Below are positions 55,959 through 64,000 of a DNA stretch of 64,000 nt, in pieces (the first letter of the stretch is position 1; every line of letters begins with the position of its first letter). Source of the stretch: Paraburkholderia eburnea (lineage in GTDB: Bacteria; Pseudomonadota; Gammaproteobacteria; Burkholderiales; Burkholderiaceae); contig NZ_PQGA01000001.1 of assembly GCF_002917095.1 (NCBI RefSeq), forward strand, positions 1 to 64,000. Direction: 5' to 3'. The notes beneath the pieces are model-generated. The model was not told where the DNA came from and ran no database searches. It saw nothing but the letters and a program-made list of their open reading frames with translations. The translations under genes and the position numbers were made by a program.

Positions 55959-56795
55959 ATGAACCGGCCCCGCGCCCCGCTTTTCCCCTCGGCCCCATCC
56001 GAACCGGTGGACGCCGACGACGGTCAGGACGTGCTGGCCGAAGCCGCCGCGCCCGCCCAGCGGGGCGCGGCGCCGCCCGACCCGTCGGACTCGTCAGACG
56101 TTCCCGGCGCAACGGCAAACCGTGCGTGCGATACTGCGGCATCAACCCGCACCGTTATGGCCCCACGTCCTTCGTCACCCTCGCGCACCTCTGCCGCGCC
56201 TCGCGACTCCGAGACGCCGCAAGCCGGCAAGCCCCCCACGCACGGCGGCCCCGCGCCCGTTCATGCGTCCGGAGCCGCCAACACGCCGCAGAATGCGCCA
56301 GCGTCTGCCGGCGCGGCGCAGGTCGAGCCACCCGAGCCGGCGCATCTGCACGAACCGCTCGGCCCCGACGATCCGCTCGCCCCGCTGCCGTTCAACCCCT
56401 ACAAGGGCAATCGCGGCATCATGCGCGCGTGGAACGCGCTCAAGTATTCGATCAAGGGCTTTCGCGTCGCCATTCGCGAGGAAAGCGCGTTCCGCCAGGA
56501 ACTCACGCTCGCGGCCATCATGGTGCCGATCGGCGTGTTCGTGCCGGTCGATCCGGTCGAGCGCGTGCTGCTGCTCGGCTCGGTGATGCTGGTGCTGATC
56601 GTCGAGCTGCTCAATTCGAGCATCGAAAACGCCGTCGACCGCATCGGTCTGGAGCGCAACGAGCTGTCGGGCCGCGCCAAGGATCTCGGCAGCGCGGCCG
56701 TGACGGTCGCGCTCCTCACCTGCGTGATGACCTGGGGCTTGATCCTCGTGCCGCGTTTCGGCCCCGCGCTGCTGCACTGGATCGGCGTGCGCTGA
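55959..56795 (+). CDS. dgkA: Diacylglycerol kinase with ~145-residue N-terminal extension
   Basis: A 278-residue protein. The last ~130 residues are a normal DgkA with three helices (YSIKGFRVAIREESAFRQEL; VELLNSSIENAVDRIGLERN, then GSAAVTVALLTC). It phosphorylates diacylglycerol to phosphatidic acid in the inner membrane. The N-terminal ~145 residues are Pro/Ala-rich and disordered. ATG 55959 is backed by SD GGAGGACGACG; an internal ATG at 56157 would leave half of the extension. It is 27 bp after the GT4 gene. Confidence 0.87.
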   Translation: MNRPRAPLFPSAPSEPVDADDGQDVLAEAAAPAQRGAAPPDPSDSSDVPGATANRACDTAASTRTVMAPRPSSPSRTSAAPRDSETPQAGKPPTHGGPAPVHASGAANTPQNAPASAGAAQVEPPEPAHLHEPLGPDDPLAPLPFNPYKGNRGIMRAWNALKYSIKGFRVAIREESAFRQELTLAAIMVPIGVFVPVDPVERVLLLGSVMLVLIVELLNSSIENAVDRIGLERNELSGRAKDLGSAAVTVALLTCVMTWGLILVPRFGPALLHWIGVR

Positions 56796-57018
56796 AGACA
56801 GCGCTGAAGTCCACGCTCAAGTCCACGTTAAAGGCAGCAGACCGCGTTCATGCGGCGGCCCGGCATTCACGCCGATTTTCTTCATTCCCGGTTGGCACGT
56901 TTCGCGCCCCTGGCGTCGGTTTATAATCGAACGACAGTCTTAAAAAACGACCAACCGCGTCCGGGCACCGCGCTTAAGCGTTGCTCGCCCGACGCCGTAC
57001 TTATCAGGGCCGGACGAC

Positions 57019-57744
57019 ATGGATGCGAAACCTCCCCGCCGCACACGCGAACGGATACTAGAACTGTCGTTGAAGCTGTTCAACGAAATCGGCGAGCCCA
57101 ACGTCACCACGACGACCATCGCCGAGGAAATGGAGATCAGTCCAGGCAACCTGTACTACCACTTCCGCAACAAAGACGACATCATCAACAGCATCTTCAG
57201 CCAGTTCGAGCAGGAGATCGACAAGCGTCTGCGCTTTCCCGACGACCATCGCGCCACCATCGACGAGATGTGGGCCTATCTGCAATACATGGTCGATTTC
57301 ACGTGGCGCTACCGCTTTCTCTACCGCGACCTGAACGACCTGCTCGCGCGCAACCGCACGCTGGAGATGCATTTCAAGCAGATCATCAGCCACAAGGTCG
57401 CGTTCGCGAAGCAGTTCTGCGAGCAGCTCGTGGAAGACGGCGAGATGGTCGCCACGCCCGCCGAAATCGCGGTGATCTCGACCAATATCGGCGTGATCGC
57501 CACTTACTGGCTCTCGTACCAGTTCGTGATGAATCCGCGCAAGTACAACGACCAGGAAGCGATCCAGGTCGAACTGCATCAGGTGAGCGTGCAGATCGTC
57601 TCGCTGATGGCGCCGTATCTGCGCGGCCGCGCGAGGCAGTTGTTCGACGATCTCGTCTCCGGCACGCATCCGAAGCGCGAGTTCTACGACTATCTGCCGC
57701 CGCGCGACGGCGCACCGAAAGACAGCAAGGAAACCCGCGAATGA
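57019..57744 (+). CDS. TetR-family transcriptional regulator
   Basis: A 241-residue TetR repressor. The HTH lies at residues ~10-55 (RERILELSLKLFNEIG, ISPGNLYYHFRNKDD). The large helical C-terminal domain (~60-215) binds an unknown ligand and ends with a polar tail. It lies 223 bp after dgkA, with a TATAAT at 56922-56927 followed by CGAACGACAG, which partly resembles the palindrome cores at 9392 and 19183. Its stop overlaps the ATG of the LOG gene. Autoregulation is possible but untested. Confidence 0.85.
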   Translation: MDAKPPRRTRERILELSLKLFNEIGEPNVTTTTIAEEMEISPGNLYYHFRNKDDIINSIFSQFEQEIDKRLRFPDDHRATIDEMWAYLQYMVDFTWRYRFLYRDLNDLLARNRTLEMHFKQIISHKVAFAKQFCEQLVEDGEMVATPAEIAVISTNIGVIATYWLSYQFVMNPRKYNDQEAIQVELHQVSVQIVSLMAPYLRGRARQLFDDLVSGTHPKREFYDYLPPRDGAPKDSKETRE

Positions 57745-58325
57745 AAGCCGTCTGTGTCTATTGCGGTTCCTCGCACGGCGCCAAACCCGCCTATGACGCA
57801 GCCGCGCAGGCGTTCGGCCGCGCGCTCGTCGCCGCGGATCTCGCGCTCGTCTACGGCGGCGGCAAGGTCGGCCTGATGGGCGTGATCGCCGATACCGTGA
57901 TGGCCGAAGGCGGCCGCGCGATCGGTGTGATTCCCGAACTGCTGGTGGACAAGGAAGTCGGCCACAACGGCCTGACCGAACTGCATGTCGTGCCCGACAT
58001 GCACCACCGCAAGAAAATGATGGCCGATCTCTCGGATGGCTTTGTCGCGCTGCCCGGCGGCGCGGGCACGCTCGAAGAGCTGTTCGAGGTCTATACGTGG
58101 GCGCAGCTCGGCTATCACCACAAGCCGGTCGGCATCCTCAATATCGACGGCTTCTACGACCCGCTCGTGACGATGCTCGAACACACGGTCAGCGAAGGTT
58201 TCATGCGCCAGACGTATCTGGACCTGCTGCAGATCGACAGCGATCCCGCCACGCTGATCGGCAAGCTCCAGCGTTATCACGCGCCCGCCAGGGACAAGTG
58301 GGCCGAGCAGCGCGAGAACGTCTGA
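57741..58325 (+). CDS. LOG family protein (cytokinin riboside monophosphate phosphoribohydrolase-like)
   Basis: A 194-residue LOG protein. The motif PGGAGTLEELFE (PGGxGTxxE) and VYGGGKVGLMG are complete, with the catalytic Arg/Glu region HHRKKMMAD. LOG enzymes remove ribose-5-phosphate from cytokinin or other nucleotides (often AMP/IMP-like) in the cytosol. Start ATG 57741 overlaps the TetR stop by 4 bp. It is followed by an SDR 34 bp later. Confidence 0.9.
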   Translation: MKAVCVYCGSSHGAKPAYDAAAQAFGRALVAADLALVYGGGKVGLMGVIADTVMAEGGRAIGVIPELLVDKEVGHNGLTELHVVPDMHHRKKMMADLSDGFVALPGGAGTLEELFEVYTWAQLGYHHKPVGILNIDGFYDPLVTMLEHTVSEGFMRQTYLDLLQIDSDPATLIGKLQRYHAPARDKWAEQRENV

Positions 58326-58359
58326 CACCCATACGTTCGTCCACGGAGGCTAGATTTCG

Positions 58360-59106
58360 ATGGGCAAGGTCGTCCTGATCACGGGCGCGAGCCGCGGCAT
58401 CGGCCGCGCGTGCGCTCGACTGCTGGGCGCGCGCGGCTGGACCGTGGGCGTCAACTATCTGCACAACGCCCCCGCCGCCGAGGAAACCGCAGCAGAAGTC
58501 GGCCGCGCAGGCGGCCATGCGCGCGTGCTGCACGGCGACGTGGCGAGCGAAGCCGATGTCGTCGCCATGTTCGACGCGCTCGAATCGGCTTACGGGCGCA
58601 TCGATGCGCTCGTCAACAACGCGGGCATCGTCGCGCCTGGCAGCCAGCTCGCCGACATGGACGCCGCGCGCCTGAAACGCATGTTCGATGTGAACGTGTA
58701 TGGCGCGTTCCTGTGCGCGCGCGAAGCGGCGCGGCGCATGTCGAAGGATCGCGGCGGCGACGGCGGCGCGATCGTCAACGTCTCGTCGGCGGCGTCGCGG
58801 CTGGGTTCGCCCAACGAGTACGTCGACTATGCGGCCTCGAAGGGCGCCATCGACACCCTGACGATCGGCCTCGCCAAGGAACTCGGCCCGCAAGGCGTGC
58901 GCGTCAACGCGGTGCGCCCCGGCCTGATCGACACGGAAATCCACGCGAGCGGCGGGCGGCCCGAGCGCGCCGCCGTATTGGGCGCGCAGACGCCGCTCGG
59001 CCGTCCGGGCAGCGCCGACGAAGTCGCGGAAACGATCGTGTGGCTCCTGAGCGACGCGGCGTCCTACGTGACGGGTGCATTGCTCGACGTGAGCGGCGGG
59101 CGCTGA
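58360..59106 (+). CDS. Short-chain dehydrogenase/reductase
   Basis: A 248-residue classical SDR. The cofactor motif TGASRGIGRA is at residues 8-17; the active-site Ser lies in NVSSAASRLG, and Tyr157/Lys161 in YAASKGA. The sequence DARVLHG after the second strand and SRGIG with Arg suggest NADP(H) use. The C-terminus (VTGALLDVSGGR) is typical of FabG-like reductases. SD GGAGG supports the start. Substrate unknown. It converges on the DUF924 gene 7 bp away, with no terminator seen. Confidence 0.88.
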   Translation: MGKVVLITGASRGIGRACARLLGARGWTVGVNYLHNAPAAEETAAEVGRAGGHARVLHGDVASEADVVAMFDALESAYGRIDALVNNAGIVAPGSQLADMDAARLKRMFDVNVYGAFLCAREAARRMSKDRGGDGGAIVNVSSAASRLGSPNEYVDYAASKGAIDTLTIGLAKELGPQGVRVNAVRPGLIDTEIHASGGRPERAAVLGAQTPLGRPGSADEVAETIVWLLSDAASYVTGALLDVSGGR

Positions 59107-59113
59107 TCAACAG

Positions 59114-59701
59114 CTAGAAGCGCGAGCCGGGCTGGCTTAAAAAGGCGGCTTCGGCTTGCGTGCTCTCGCGGCCCAGTTGCGCATTGCGATGCGGAAAGCG
59201 GCCAAAGCGCGCAATGACGTCGGCGTGACGCACCGCGTAATCGTAGTAGCCCTTCGCCTGCGGGTCCTTCGCAAGCTCGCCGAACAGCCGCAGCGACTCG
59301 CGCTGCGCCTCGGCGGTTTCCGCATGTTCGAACGGCAGATAGGCAAAGGCGCGATGCTCGACGCCTGGCAGGCGCAGATCGTCGCCGCTTGCCACCATGG
59401 CGCGGGCAATGGCGAGTGCCTTGTCATCGGCGGCGAATGCGCGCGGCGTGCCGCGATGGCAGTTGCGCGAAAACTGGTCGAGCACGATCACGAGCGCAAG
59501 CGCCCCTTCAGGCGTCGCGCACCACGCGTCGAGTTCTCCGGCGCACGCGGCGTCGAGTAGCGCACCAAAACGCTCGCGCAACAACGCATCGAACGCCGCG
59601 TCCTTCCTGAACCACATCTTGCGTGCGCGGCCGTATTCCGCCGATCCCGGCGCGCCGAACCAGAAGTCGAGAACCTCGCGGGCACGCAGCGCCCCACTCA
59701 T
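59114..59701 (-). CDS. DUF924 family protein
   Basis: A 195-residue DUF924 protein, all-helical TPR-like fold, starting MSGALRAREVLDFWFGAPG. The family signature VLDQFSRNCHRGTPRAFAADDKAL and YLPFEHAETAEAQRESL is clear. Function unknown; it is often next to AlaX or CGNR genes. Its ATG overlaps the AlaX stop by 4 bp (ATGA), so both are in one operon. Confidence 0.92.
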   Translation of the reverse strand: MSGALRAREVLDFWFGAPGSAEYGRARKMWFRKDAAFDALLRERFGALLDAACAGELDAWCATPEGALALVIVLDQFSRNCHRGTPRAFAADDKALAIARAMVASGDDLRLPGVEHRAFAYLPFEHAETAEAQRESLRLFGELAKDPQAKGYYDYAVRHADVIARFGRFPHRNAQLGRESTQAEAAFLSQPGSRF

Positions 59702-60450
59702 TCCACGAGTTCCAGCACGAGCCGACGCGTGCGCGCGCTTTTCTTTTCCAGCTTCGCCACGCGCAACCCGCCGATCTCGCGCGTGTTCTGCACATGCGTG
59801 CCGCCGCAGGGCTGCAGATCCACACCGTCGATGCGCAACAACCGCACGCGCCCCAGTCCCAGCGGCGGCTTCACGCTCATCGTGCGCACGAGTTCGGGGC
59901 GTTGCGCCATGTCTTCGTCGGTGATCCATTCGGTCGTCACCGCATGGGCGCCCGCGACCAGTGCGGCCAGACGCGCCTCCACGTGTTCGCGCTCGATCGG
60001 CTCGACCGTGGCGAAGTCGAGGCGCGCGTAATCGGCCGTGATGCTGCAGCCGTCCACGGCGTAAGGAAGCACCGCGCACATCAGATGGCTGGCCGTATGC
60101 AAACGCATATGCCGATGGCGGCGCGTCCAGTCGATTTCCGCGCGCACGCGCTCGCCCGCCGCCAGGCGCGCAAGCAGCGCTTCCTGGCCGGGCGCGGGAA
60201 GATGCAGCGCGTCGTCGGGCGTCGCGCCTTCGAATCTGGCCTTGCGGGTATCGGCGATCTGGATGCGGGAGCCGTCCGCGAGCACGAGCGCCCCGGTGTC
60301 GCCCGCCTGGCCGCCGCCCAACGGATAGAACACCGTCTGGTCGAGCTGCACGCCCTCTTCGCTCACGGCGAGCACGGTGGCGTCGCAGTGCGTCAGATAA
60401 GCGTCTTCTCGAAAAAGCGCGCGGGTGCGTGTAGGCGTCGCGATCGTCAT
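59698..60450 (-). CDS. Alanyl-tRNA editing protein AlaX
   Basis: A 250-residue trans-editing enzyme that hydrolyses Ser-tRNA-Ala or Gly-tRNA-Ala. Zinc ligands are in HTASH (residues ~131-135) and CGGTH (GGTHVQNTREIGGLRV). It has an extra N-terminal domain, as in the AlaX-M type. ATG 60450 (MTIATPTRTRAL) is fixed by SD AAGGAGACAGCC. A weak -10 GATAAT lies at 60506-60501. Confidence 0.9.
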   Translation of the reverse strand: MTIATPTRTRALFREDAYLTHCDATVLAVSEEGVQLDQTVFYPLGGGQAGDTGALVLADGSRIQIADTRKARFEGATPDDALHLPAPGQEALLARLAAGERVRAEIDWTRRHRHMRLHTASHLMCAVLPYAVDGCSITADYARLDFATVEPIEREHVEARLAALVAGAHAVTTEWITDEDMAQRPELVRTMSVKPPLGLGRVRLLRIDGVDLQPCGGTHVQNTREIGGLRVAKLEKKSARTRRLVLELVE

Positions 60451-60599
60451 GGGGCTGTCTCCTTGTTTTCGGGTGCATCGGGTGCGAGGCACGAGGTTCC
60501 ATTATCGCGACGCGTCCGCAGTCGCAAAATACAGCCCGAATTACCCGTGGCCGGACTGTACCGGCACACGCACCGGGCCAGTCGCCATGCGGTCCCCGA

Positions 60600-61010
60600 T
60601 CAGCCTGGACGGTTGCGCATCCAGTCGGCGGTCTCGAAGAACGAATGCAGCAGGCGCTCGCGCAGCGGCTCGGCGAGGCCGATGTCCTCCATCGCCCACG
60701 CCATGCAGCGCAGCCACTGATCGCGCTCCGACGAGGCGATCGCGAACGGCAGATGCCGCGCGCGCAGGCGCGGATGACCGAAACGCGAGATGTAATGGTC
60801 CGGGCCGCCCATCCAGCCGCACAGGAACCAGAAGGTCTTGTCGCGCGAGCCGTCGAGCGTGGGCGGATGGAGCGCGCGGATGCCCGAGAACTCGGGTTCG
60901 AGGTCCATCAGGTCATAGAAACGGTCGACGAGCTCGCGCACGCGCGCCTCGCCGCCGACGAGTTCGAAGGCCGTGGGCTGCTGCGGCGCTTCGTCGGCTG
61001 GATCGGTCAT
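60600..61010 (-). CDS. Group II truncated hemoglobin
   Basis: A 136-residue 2/2 hemoglobin (trHbII/GlbO type). Key residues are visible: Tyr32 (B10, FYDLM), proximal His86 (F8, RARHLPFAI) and Trp99 (G8, DQWLRCMAW). Such proteins bind O2 or NO and may act in redox or NO defence. ATG 61010 is chosen; upstream in-frame residues are Arg-rich and not family-like. It is a single gene, 149 bp upstream of AlaX in the same direction. Confidence 0.9.
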   Translation of the reverse strand: MTDPADEAPQQPTAFELVGGEARVRELVDRFYDLMDLEPEFSGIRALHPPTLDGSRDKTFWFLCGWMGGPDHYISRFGHPRLRARHLPFAIASSERDQWLRCMAWAMEDIGLAEPLRERLLHSFFETADWMRNRPG

Positions 61011-61129
61011 ACAGTGGAATCGATGCGAAAAACGGGGACGGCGGCGCGCTTGAGCGTCAGAACACCGCCGGGCAAACACACATTTTCGCATAGCGGCGCG
61101 CGCCCCGGCCGCCACGGGTCAAGCCGGCC

Positions 61130-63763
61130 TCAGGCATCCCGCAGCGACTGCAGCGCGGGCCGCGCGAGCACGTGCCGCAGGCTGATCCAGCCGCCCACGC
61201 CCGCGCACGCCACGCCCGCCGCGATGCCCGCCGGCACGAGCCACGGATCGAACGGAAGATAGAACTCGAACACGCGCGTCGCCAGCACCGAGCCGACGAT
61301 CTGCGCGCCCACCGCCGCCATCAGGCCCGCGAGCGCTCCGACCGCGACGAACTCGGCGATCTGCACCGAGCGCACCTGCGCGTGCGACGCGCCCAGCGCG
61401 CGCAGCAGCGCCGACTCGCGCATGCGCTCGTCGCGCGTGCCCGCGAGCGCCGCGTACAGCACCAGCACGCCCGCCGCGAGCGTGAAGAGAAACAGGAACT
61501 GCACCGCGCCGATCACCTGCTCCAGCATGCGCTGGATCTGCGCGAGGATCGGGCCGACGTCGATGGCGGTGACGTTCGGATACTGCGCAACCAGCCCGTC
61601 AACCACGGCGCGCTGCGACTCGGGCAGATGAAAACTCGTGATAAACGTGGCCGGGAAATCGTGCAGGAGCGCCGGCGGCATCAGCACGAAAAAGTTGACC
61701 TTGAACGAACCCCAGTCGAGCTTGCGCACGCTCGTCACGGGCGCGCTCACTTCCAGCCCGGTCACGTCGAAGGTCAGCACATCGCCGGGCTTGACCTTCA
61801 GGATCTTCGCGAGTCCCTGCTCGATCGACAGTTGCGGCGTGCTCGCGTCGCCGTACCAGGCACCGGCCTCAATGCGGTTGTCGTCCGGCAATTGCGTGGT
61901 GTACGAGAGATTGAACTCGCGATCGACCAGACGCCGCGCATCCTCGCTCTTGTACTGATCGGGATTCACGGGTTTGCCGTTGATCGACGTGAGGCGGCCG
62001 CGCACCATCGGCTCCAGATCCGGGTTCGCGATGCCGTGCGCGCCCAGCCACGCGGCCACGGCGTCGCGCTGCGCGGGCTGGATGTCGATGAGGAATTCAT
62101 TCGGTGCGTCGGGCGGCGTGGACTTGCGCCAGCCGTCGATCAGGTCGTTGCGCGTCATCGCGATCAGCAGCAGACACATCAGGCCGATGGCCAGCGACGT
62201 GATCTGCAGCGCGCTCGCGCCGGGCCGCCGTTCGAGCGACGCCAGCGCATAGCGCCAGCCCACGCCCGCACGCGAATCGAGCCCGTTGCGCTGACTGCGC
62301 GCCACGCGCGCCGCGCCCCACAGCGCCAGCCGCGCGATGGCCGCGAACACCAGCAGGCCGAGCGCAAAACCGCCCGCGACGATGCCGCCGAGCTTCAGTT
62401 CGCCCGCCGCCAGCACCAGCAGCCCCGCGAACAGCGCAATCCCGACGGCATAGGCCGCCCAGGCGGTGCGGCTCTCGTCGCCCCATTCGCGGCGCAGCAC
62501 GCGCACCGGCGGCACGCGCGTGAGCGGCAGGAGCGGCGGCAGCGCGAAGCCGAGCAGCAGCACCAGTCCAGCCGCCACGCCTTCGAGCGCGGGCAGCGGG
62601 CCGGGATACGGCAGCGCCACGTCGATCAGCGTGCCCAGCCAGGCGAGCAGCGCGAGATGCCCCGCGTAGCCGAGCGCCACGCCAATCGCCCCGCCCACCA
62701 GTCCTAAGCCCGCGAATTCCAGCACGAAGATCGAGCGCAGCGTGCGCTGGCTCGCGCCGAGGCAGCGCATCGCCGCACAGGTGTCCAGATGGCGGCGCGT
62801 GTAGCGGTGCGCGGCCATCGCGATCGCCACCGCCGCAAGCAGCGCGGTCAGGAGCGACACCAGCGTGAGAAAGTGACGCGCGCGTTCGAGCGTCTGACGC
62901 ACCTGCGGCTGGCCGTCGCTGAGCGATTCGAGACCGACGCCGCGCATCTTGCCGCCATCGAGGCTGGCCCTCGCCCACGCGGCGAACTGCTTGACGGCGG
63001 GATCGGCGCCCGCCACCAGCAGGCGGTAGGTCACGCGGCTGCCGTAGCCCGTGAGGCCCGTCGAGGGCAGATCGGCCGCGTTGAGCATCAGGCGCGGCGA
63101 GAAGTTGACGAAGGAAAAGCCGCGATCCAGCTCGCGCGTGATGATCGCGCCCACGGTCAGGCTGCGCGTGCCGACCTTGACCGTATCGCCTACGCGGAGC
63201 TTGAGCGCGTCGAGCAGTTCGTCGTCCACCCAGACGGTGCCAGGCGGCGGAATGCCCTGCGCTTCGCGGTCGGGCGCGCCGGGTGCGGAGGCGATACGCA
63301 GCGCGCCGCGCAACGGGTAGCCCGCCGAAACCGATTTGACGGCGGCCAGGCGCGCGGGCGTTTGGCCGTCGGACGTCGCGGCAGGCACGCTCACCATGCT
63401 AGGGAAAATCGCCGTGGTCGCGGTGCGCAGGGCAAGCGATTGCGCCTCGCGCGCGAACATCGGGTCGAGCGGATGATCGGCGCGCACGATGAAATCGGCG
63501 GCGATCATGCGGCGCGCGTCGCGTTCCAGCCCGCGCTGCAGACGATCGGCGAGAAAGCCCACGCTGGCGAGCGCCGCCACGGCCAGCACGAGCGCAAGCA
63601 GCAGCATGGTCAGCTCGCCCGCGCGCCAGTCGCGTGCGCTCATGCGCGCGGCAAGCCGCACGAGATCGGGCCAGTTCAGGGACGCGGGGGACGCAGGGGA
63701 TGCGCGGCCGGACACCGCCGCAGCGGAAGAGGAATCAGACGGGGAAGGATTAGCGCCGTTCAA
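61130..63763 (-). CDS. FtsX-type ABC transporter permease (YbbP-like)
   Basis: An 877-residue protein from TTG 63763, which overlaps the DUF4126 stop (TTGA). An ATG at 63859 would overlap that gene by 100 bp, so TTG is preferred. It has the MacB/FtsX layout: one N-terminal helix (TMLLLALVLAVAALASVGFLA), a large periplasmic domain (~residues 60-260), three helices, a central region, a second periplasmic domain and a final three-helix block. YbbAP-like systems move hydrophobic compounds or lipoproteins. The ATPase must lie outside this window. Confidence 0.85.
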   Translation of the reverse strand: MNGANPSPSDSSSAAAVSGRASPASPASLNWPDLVRLAARMSARDWRAGELTMLLLALVLAVAALASVGFLADRLQRGLERDARRMIAADFIVRADHPLDPMFAREAQSLALRTATTAIFPSMVSVPAATSDGQTPARLAAVKSVSAGYPLRGALRIASAPGAPDREAQGIPPPGTVWVDDELLDALKLRVGDTVKVGTRSLTVGAIITRELDRGFSFVNFSPRLMLNAADLPSTGLTGYGSRVTYRLLVAGADPAVKQFAAWARASLDGGKMRGVGLESLSDGQPQVRQTLERARHFLTLVSLLTALLAAVAIAMAAHRYTRRHLDTCAAMRCLGASQRTLRSIFVLEFAGLGLVGGAIGVALGYAGHLALLAWLGTLIDVALPYPGPLPALEGVAAGLVLLLGFALPPLLPLTRVPPVRVLRREWGDESRTAWAAYAVGIALFAGLLVLAAGELKLGGIVAGGFALGLLVFAAIARLALWGAARVARSQRNGLDSRAGVGWRYALASLERRPGASALQITSLAIGLMCLLLIAMTRNDLIDGWRKSTPPDAPNEFLIDIQPAQRDAVAAWLGAHGIANPDLEPMVRGRLTSINGKPVNPDQYKSEDARRLVDREFNLSYTTQLPDDNRIEAGAWYGDASTPQLSIEQGLAKILKVKPGDVLTFDVTGLEVSAPVTSVRKLDWGSFKVNFFVLMPPALLHDFPATFITSFHLPESQRAVVDGLVAQYPNVTAIDVGPILAQIQRMLEQVIGAVQFLFLFTLAAGVLVLYAALAGTRDERMRESALLRALGASHAQVRSVQIAEFVAVGALAGLMAAVGAQIVGSVLATRVFEFYLPFDPWLVPAGIAAGVACAGVGGWISLRHVLARPALQSLRDA

Positions 63764-64000
63764 TCGTGACGGCTCCGCAGCGAGAAACGCGTGACCATAT
63801 GCGTGGCCATGCCGCGAAAGCCGCCCTGCACGCCGCGCCACAAACGCGGCAACGCCCACGTCGCGACCAGCAGGAAGGCGATCAGCATCACGAGAAAGAG
63901 CAGCGGAACAAAAAACGCGAGCAGGACGCCAACGAAGGTCATGCCGTCCTCGGCGCTGGAGGTGACGACGTTCGACACCGGCTCGGGCGACAGATTGATG
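63760..64000 (-). CDS. DUF4126 family membrane protein, 3' part (gene continues past the right edge)
   Basis: The frame is open to the window edge. The visible 79 residues include INLSPEPVSNVVTSSAEDG, a conserved DUF4126 segment, then a membrane helix (VLLAFFVPLLFLVMLIAFLLVA) and a basic end. DUF4126 proteins are multi-helix membrane proteins of unknown function. A GTG at 63978 is not taken as the start, because the family sequence continues upstream. Confidence 0.75.
   Translation of the reverse strand, partial: INLSPEPVSNVVTSSAEDGMTFVGVLLAFFVPLLFLVMLIAFLLVATWALPRLWRGVQGGFRGMATHMVTRFSLRSRHD

Overview
The window is GC-rich with Burkholderiaceae gene order (ilvBNC-psd-pssA-leuA; rpsO-pnp; tpiA-secG-tRNA-Leu-nuoA to nuoN; DUF2863, DUF2818, DUF3106 and DUF3619 proteins). 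It looks like the primary chromosome of a Paraburkholderia/Burkholderia/Caballeronia-type beta-proteobacterium. I see no insertion sequences, phage genes or CRISPR array. Most of it is core genome, so the interest lies in small regulatory elements and a few accessory metabolic modules.

Layout. 1-281: promoter and boxA leader of an rRNA operon whose 16S gene lies to the left of the window (minus strand). 0.5-9.3 kb: mixed single genes (DUF2863, a LuxR-type regulator with a CbiM-like membrane protein, a secreted Lys/Ser-tailed protein, a cytosolic M14 carboxypeptidase, yaaA, a PIN protein, an aminotransferase, a GST). 9.4-13.7 kb (+): an acyl-CoA cluster with a crotonase, a histidine phosphatase, an APH-type kinase and an acyl-CoA dehydrogenase; the last two match the two halves of ACAD10/11. 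13.7-19.1 kb: a hypothetical, a YfcG/YghU-type GST, and a minus-strand operon DUF1178 - two unlike acyl-CoA dehydrogenases - two MaoC hydratases. 19.4-35.5 kb (-): Nudix hydrolase, DUF2818 and the full 14-gene complex I operon, headed by tRNA-Leu(GAG), secG and tpiA. 37.3-41.3 kb (-): quinone oxidoreductase, pnp and rpsO. 41.4-43.5 kb: an orphan solute-binding protein and a lipoprotein. 43.6-50.8 kb (-): leuA, pssA, psd, ilvC, ilvN and ilvB, i.e. branched-chain amino acid and phosphatidylethanolamine synthesis. 51.1-53.6 kb (+): sigma factor - DUF3619 - DUF3106 - RDD cluster. 53.9-56.8 kb (+): LpxH/PlcP-like metallophosphatase, GT4 glycosyltransferase and a diacylglycerol kinase. 57.0-59.1 kb (+): TetR regulator, LOG protein, SDR. 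59.1-64.0 kb (-): DUF924, AlaX, truncated hemoglobin, FtsX-type permease and the 3' part of a DUF4126 gene.

Most notable observations: (1) the metallophosphatase-GT4-DgkA locus looks like a phospholipid-to-glycolipid remodelling module and has two 11-bp-phased GTCA repeat pairs resembling PHO boxes in front of it; (2) a 27-codon, apparently leaderless ORF with three CTA leucine codons sits at the predicted leuA transcription start and looks like an attenuator peptide; (3) the split ACAD10/11 pair suggests 4-hydroxyacyl-CoA catabolism through a phosphorylated intermediate; (4) two acyl-CoA loci share a similar palindromic site; (5) the pnp leader holds a large inverted repeat. All functional statements come from reading the sequence and from family knowledge; no search was run.
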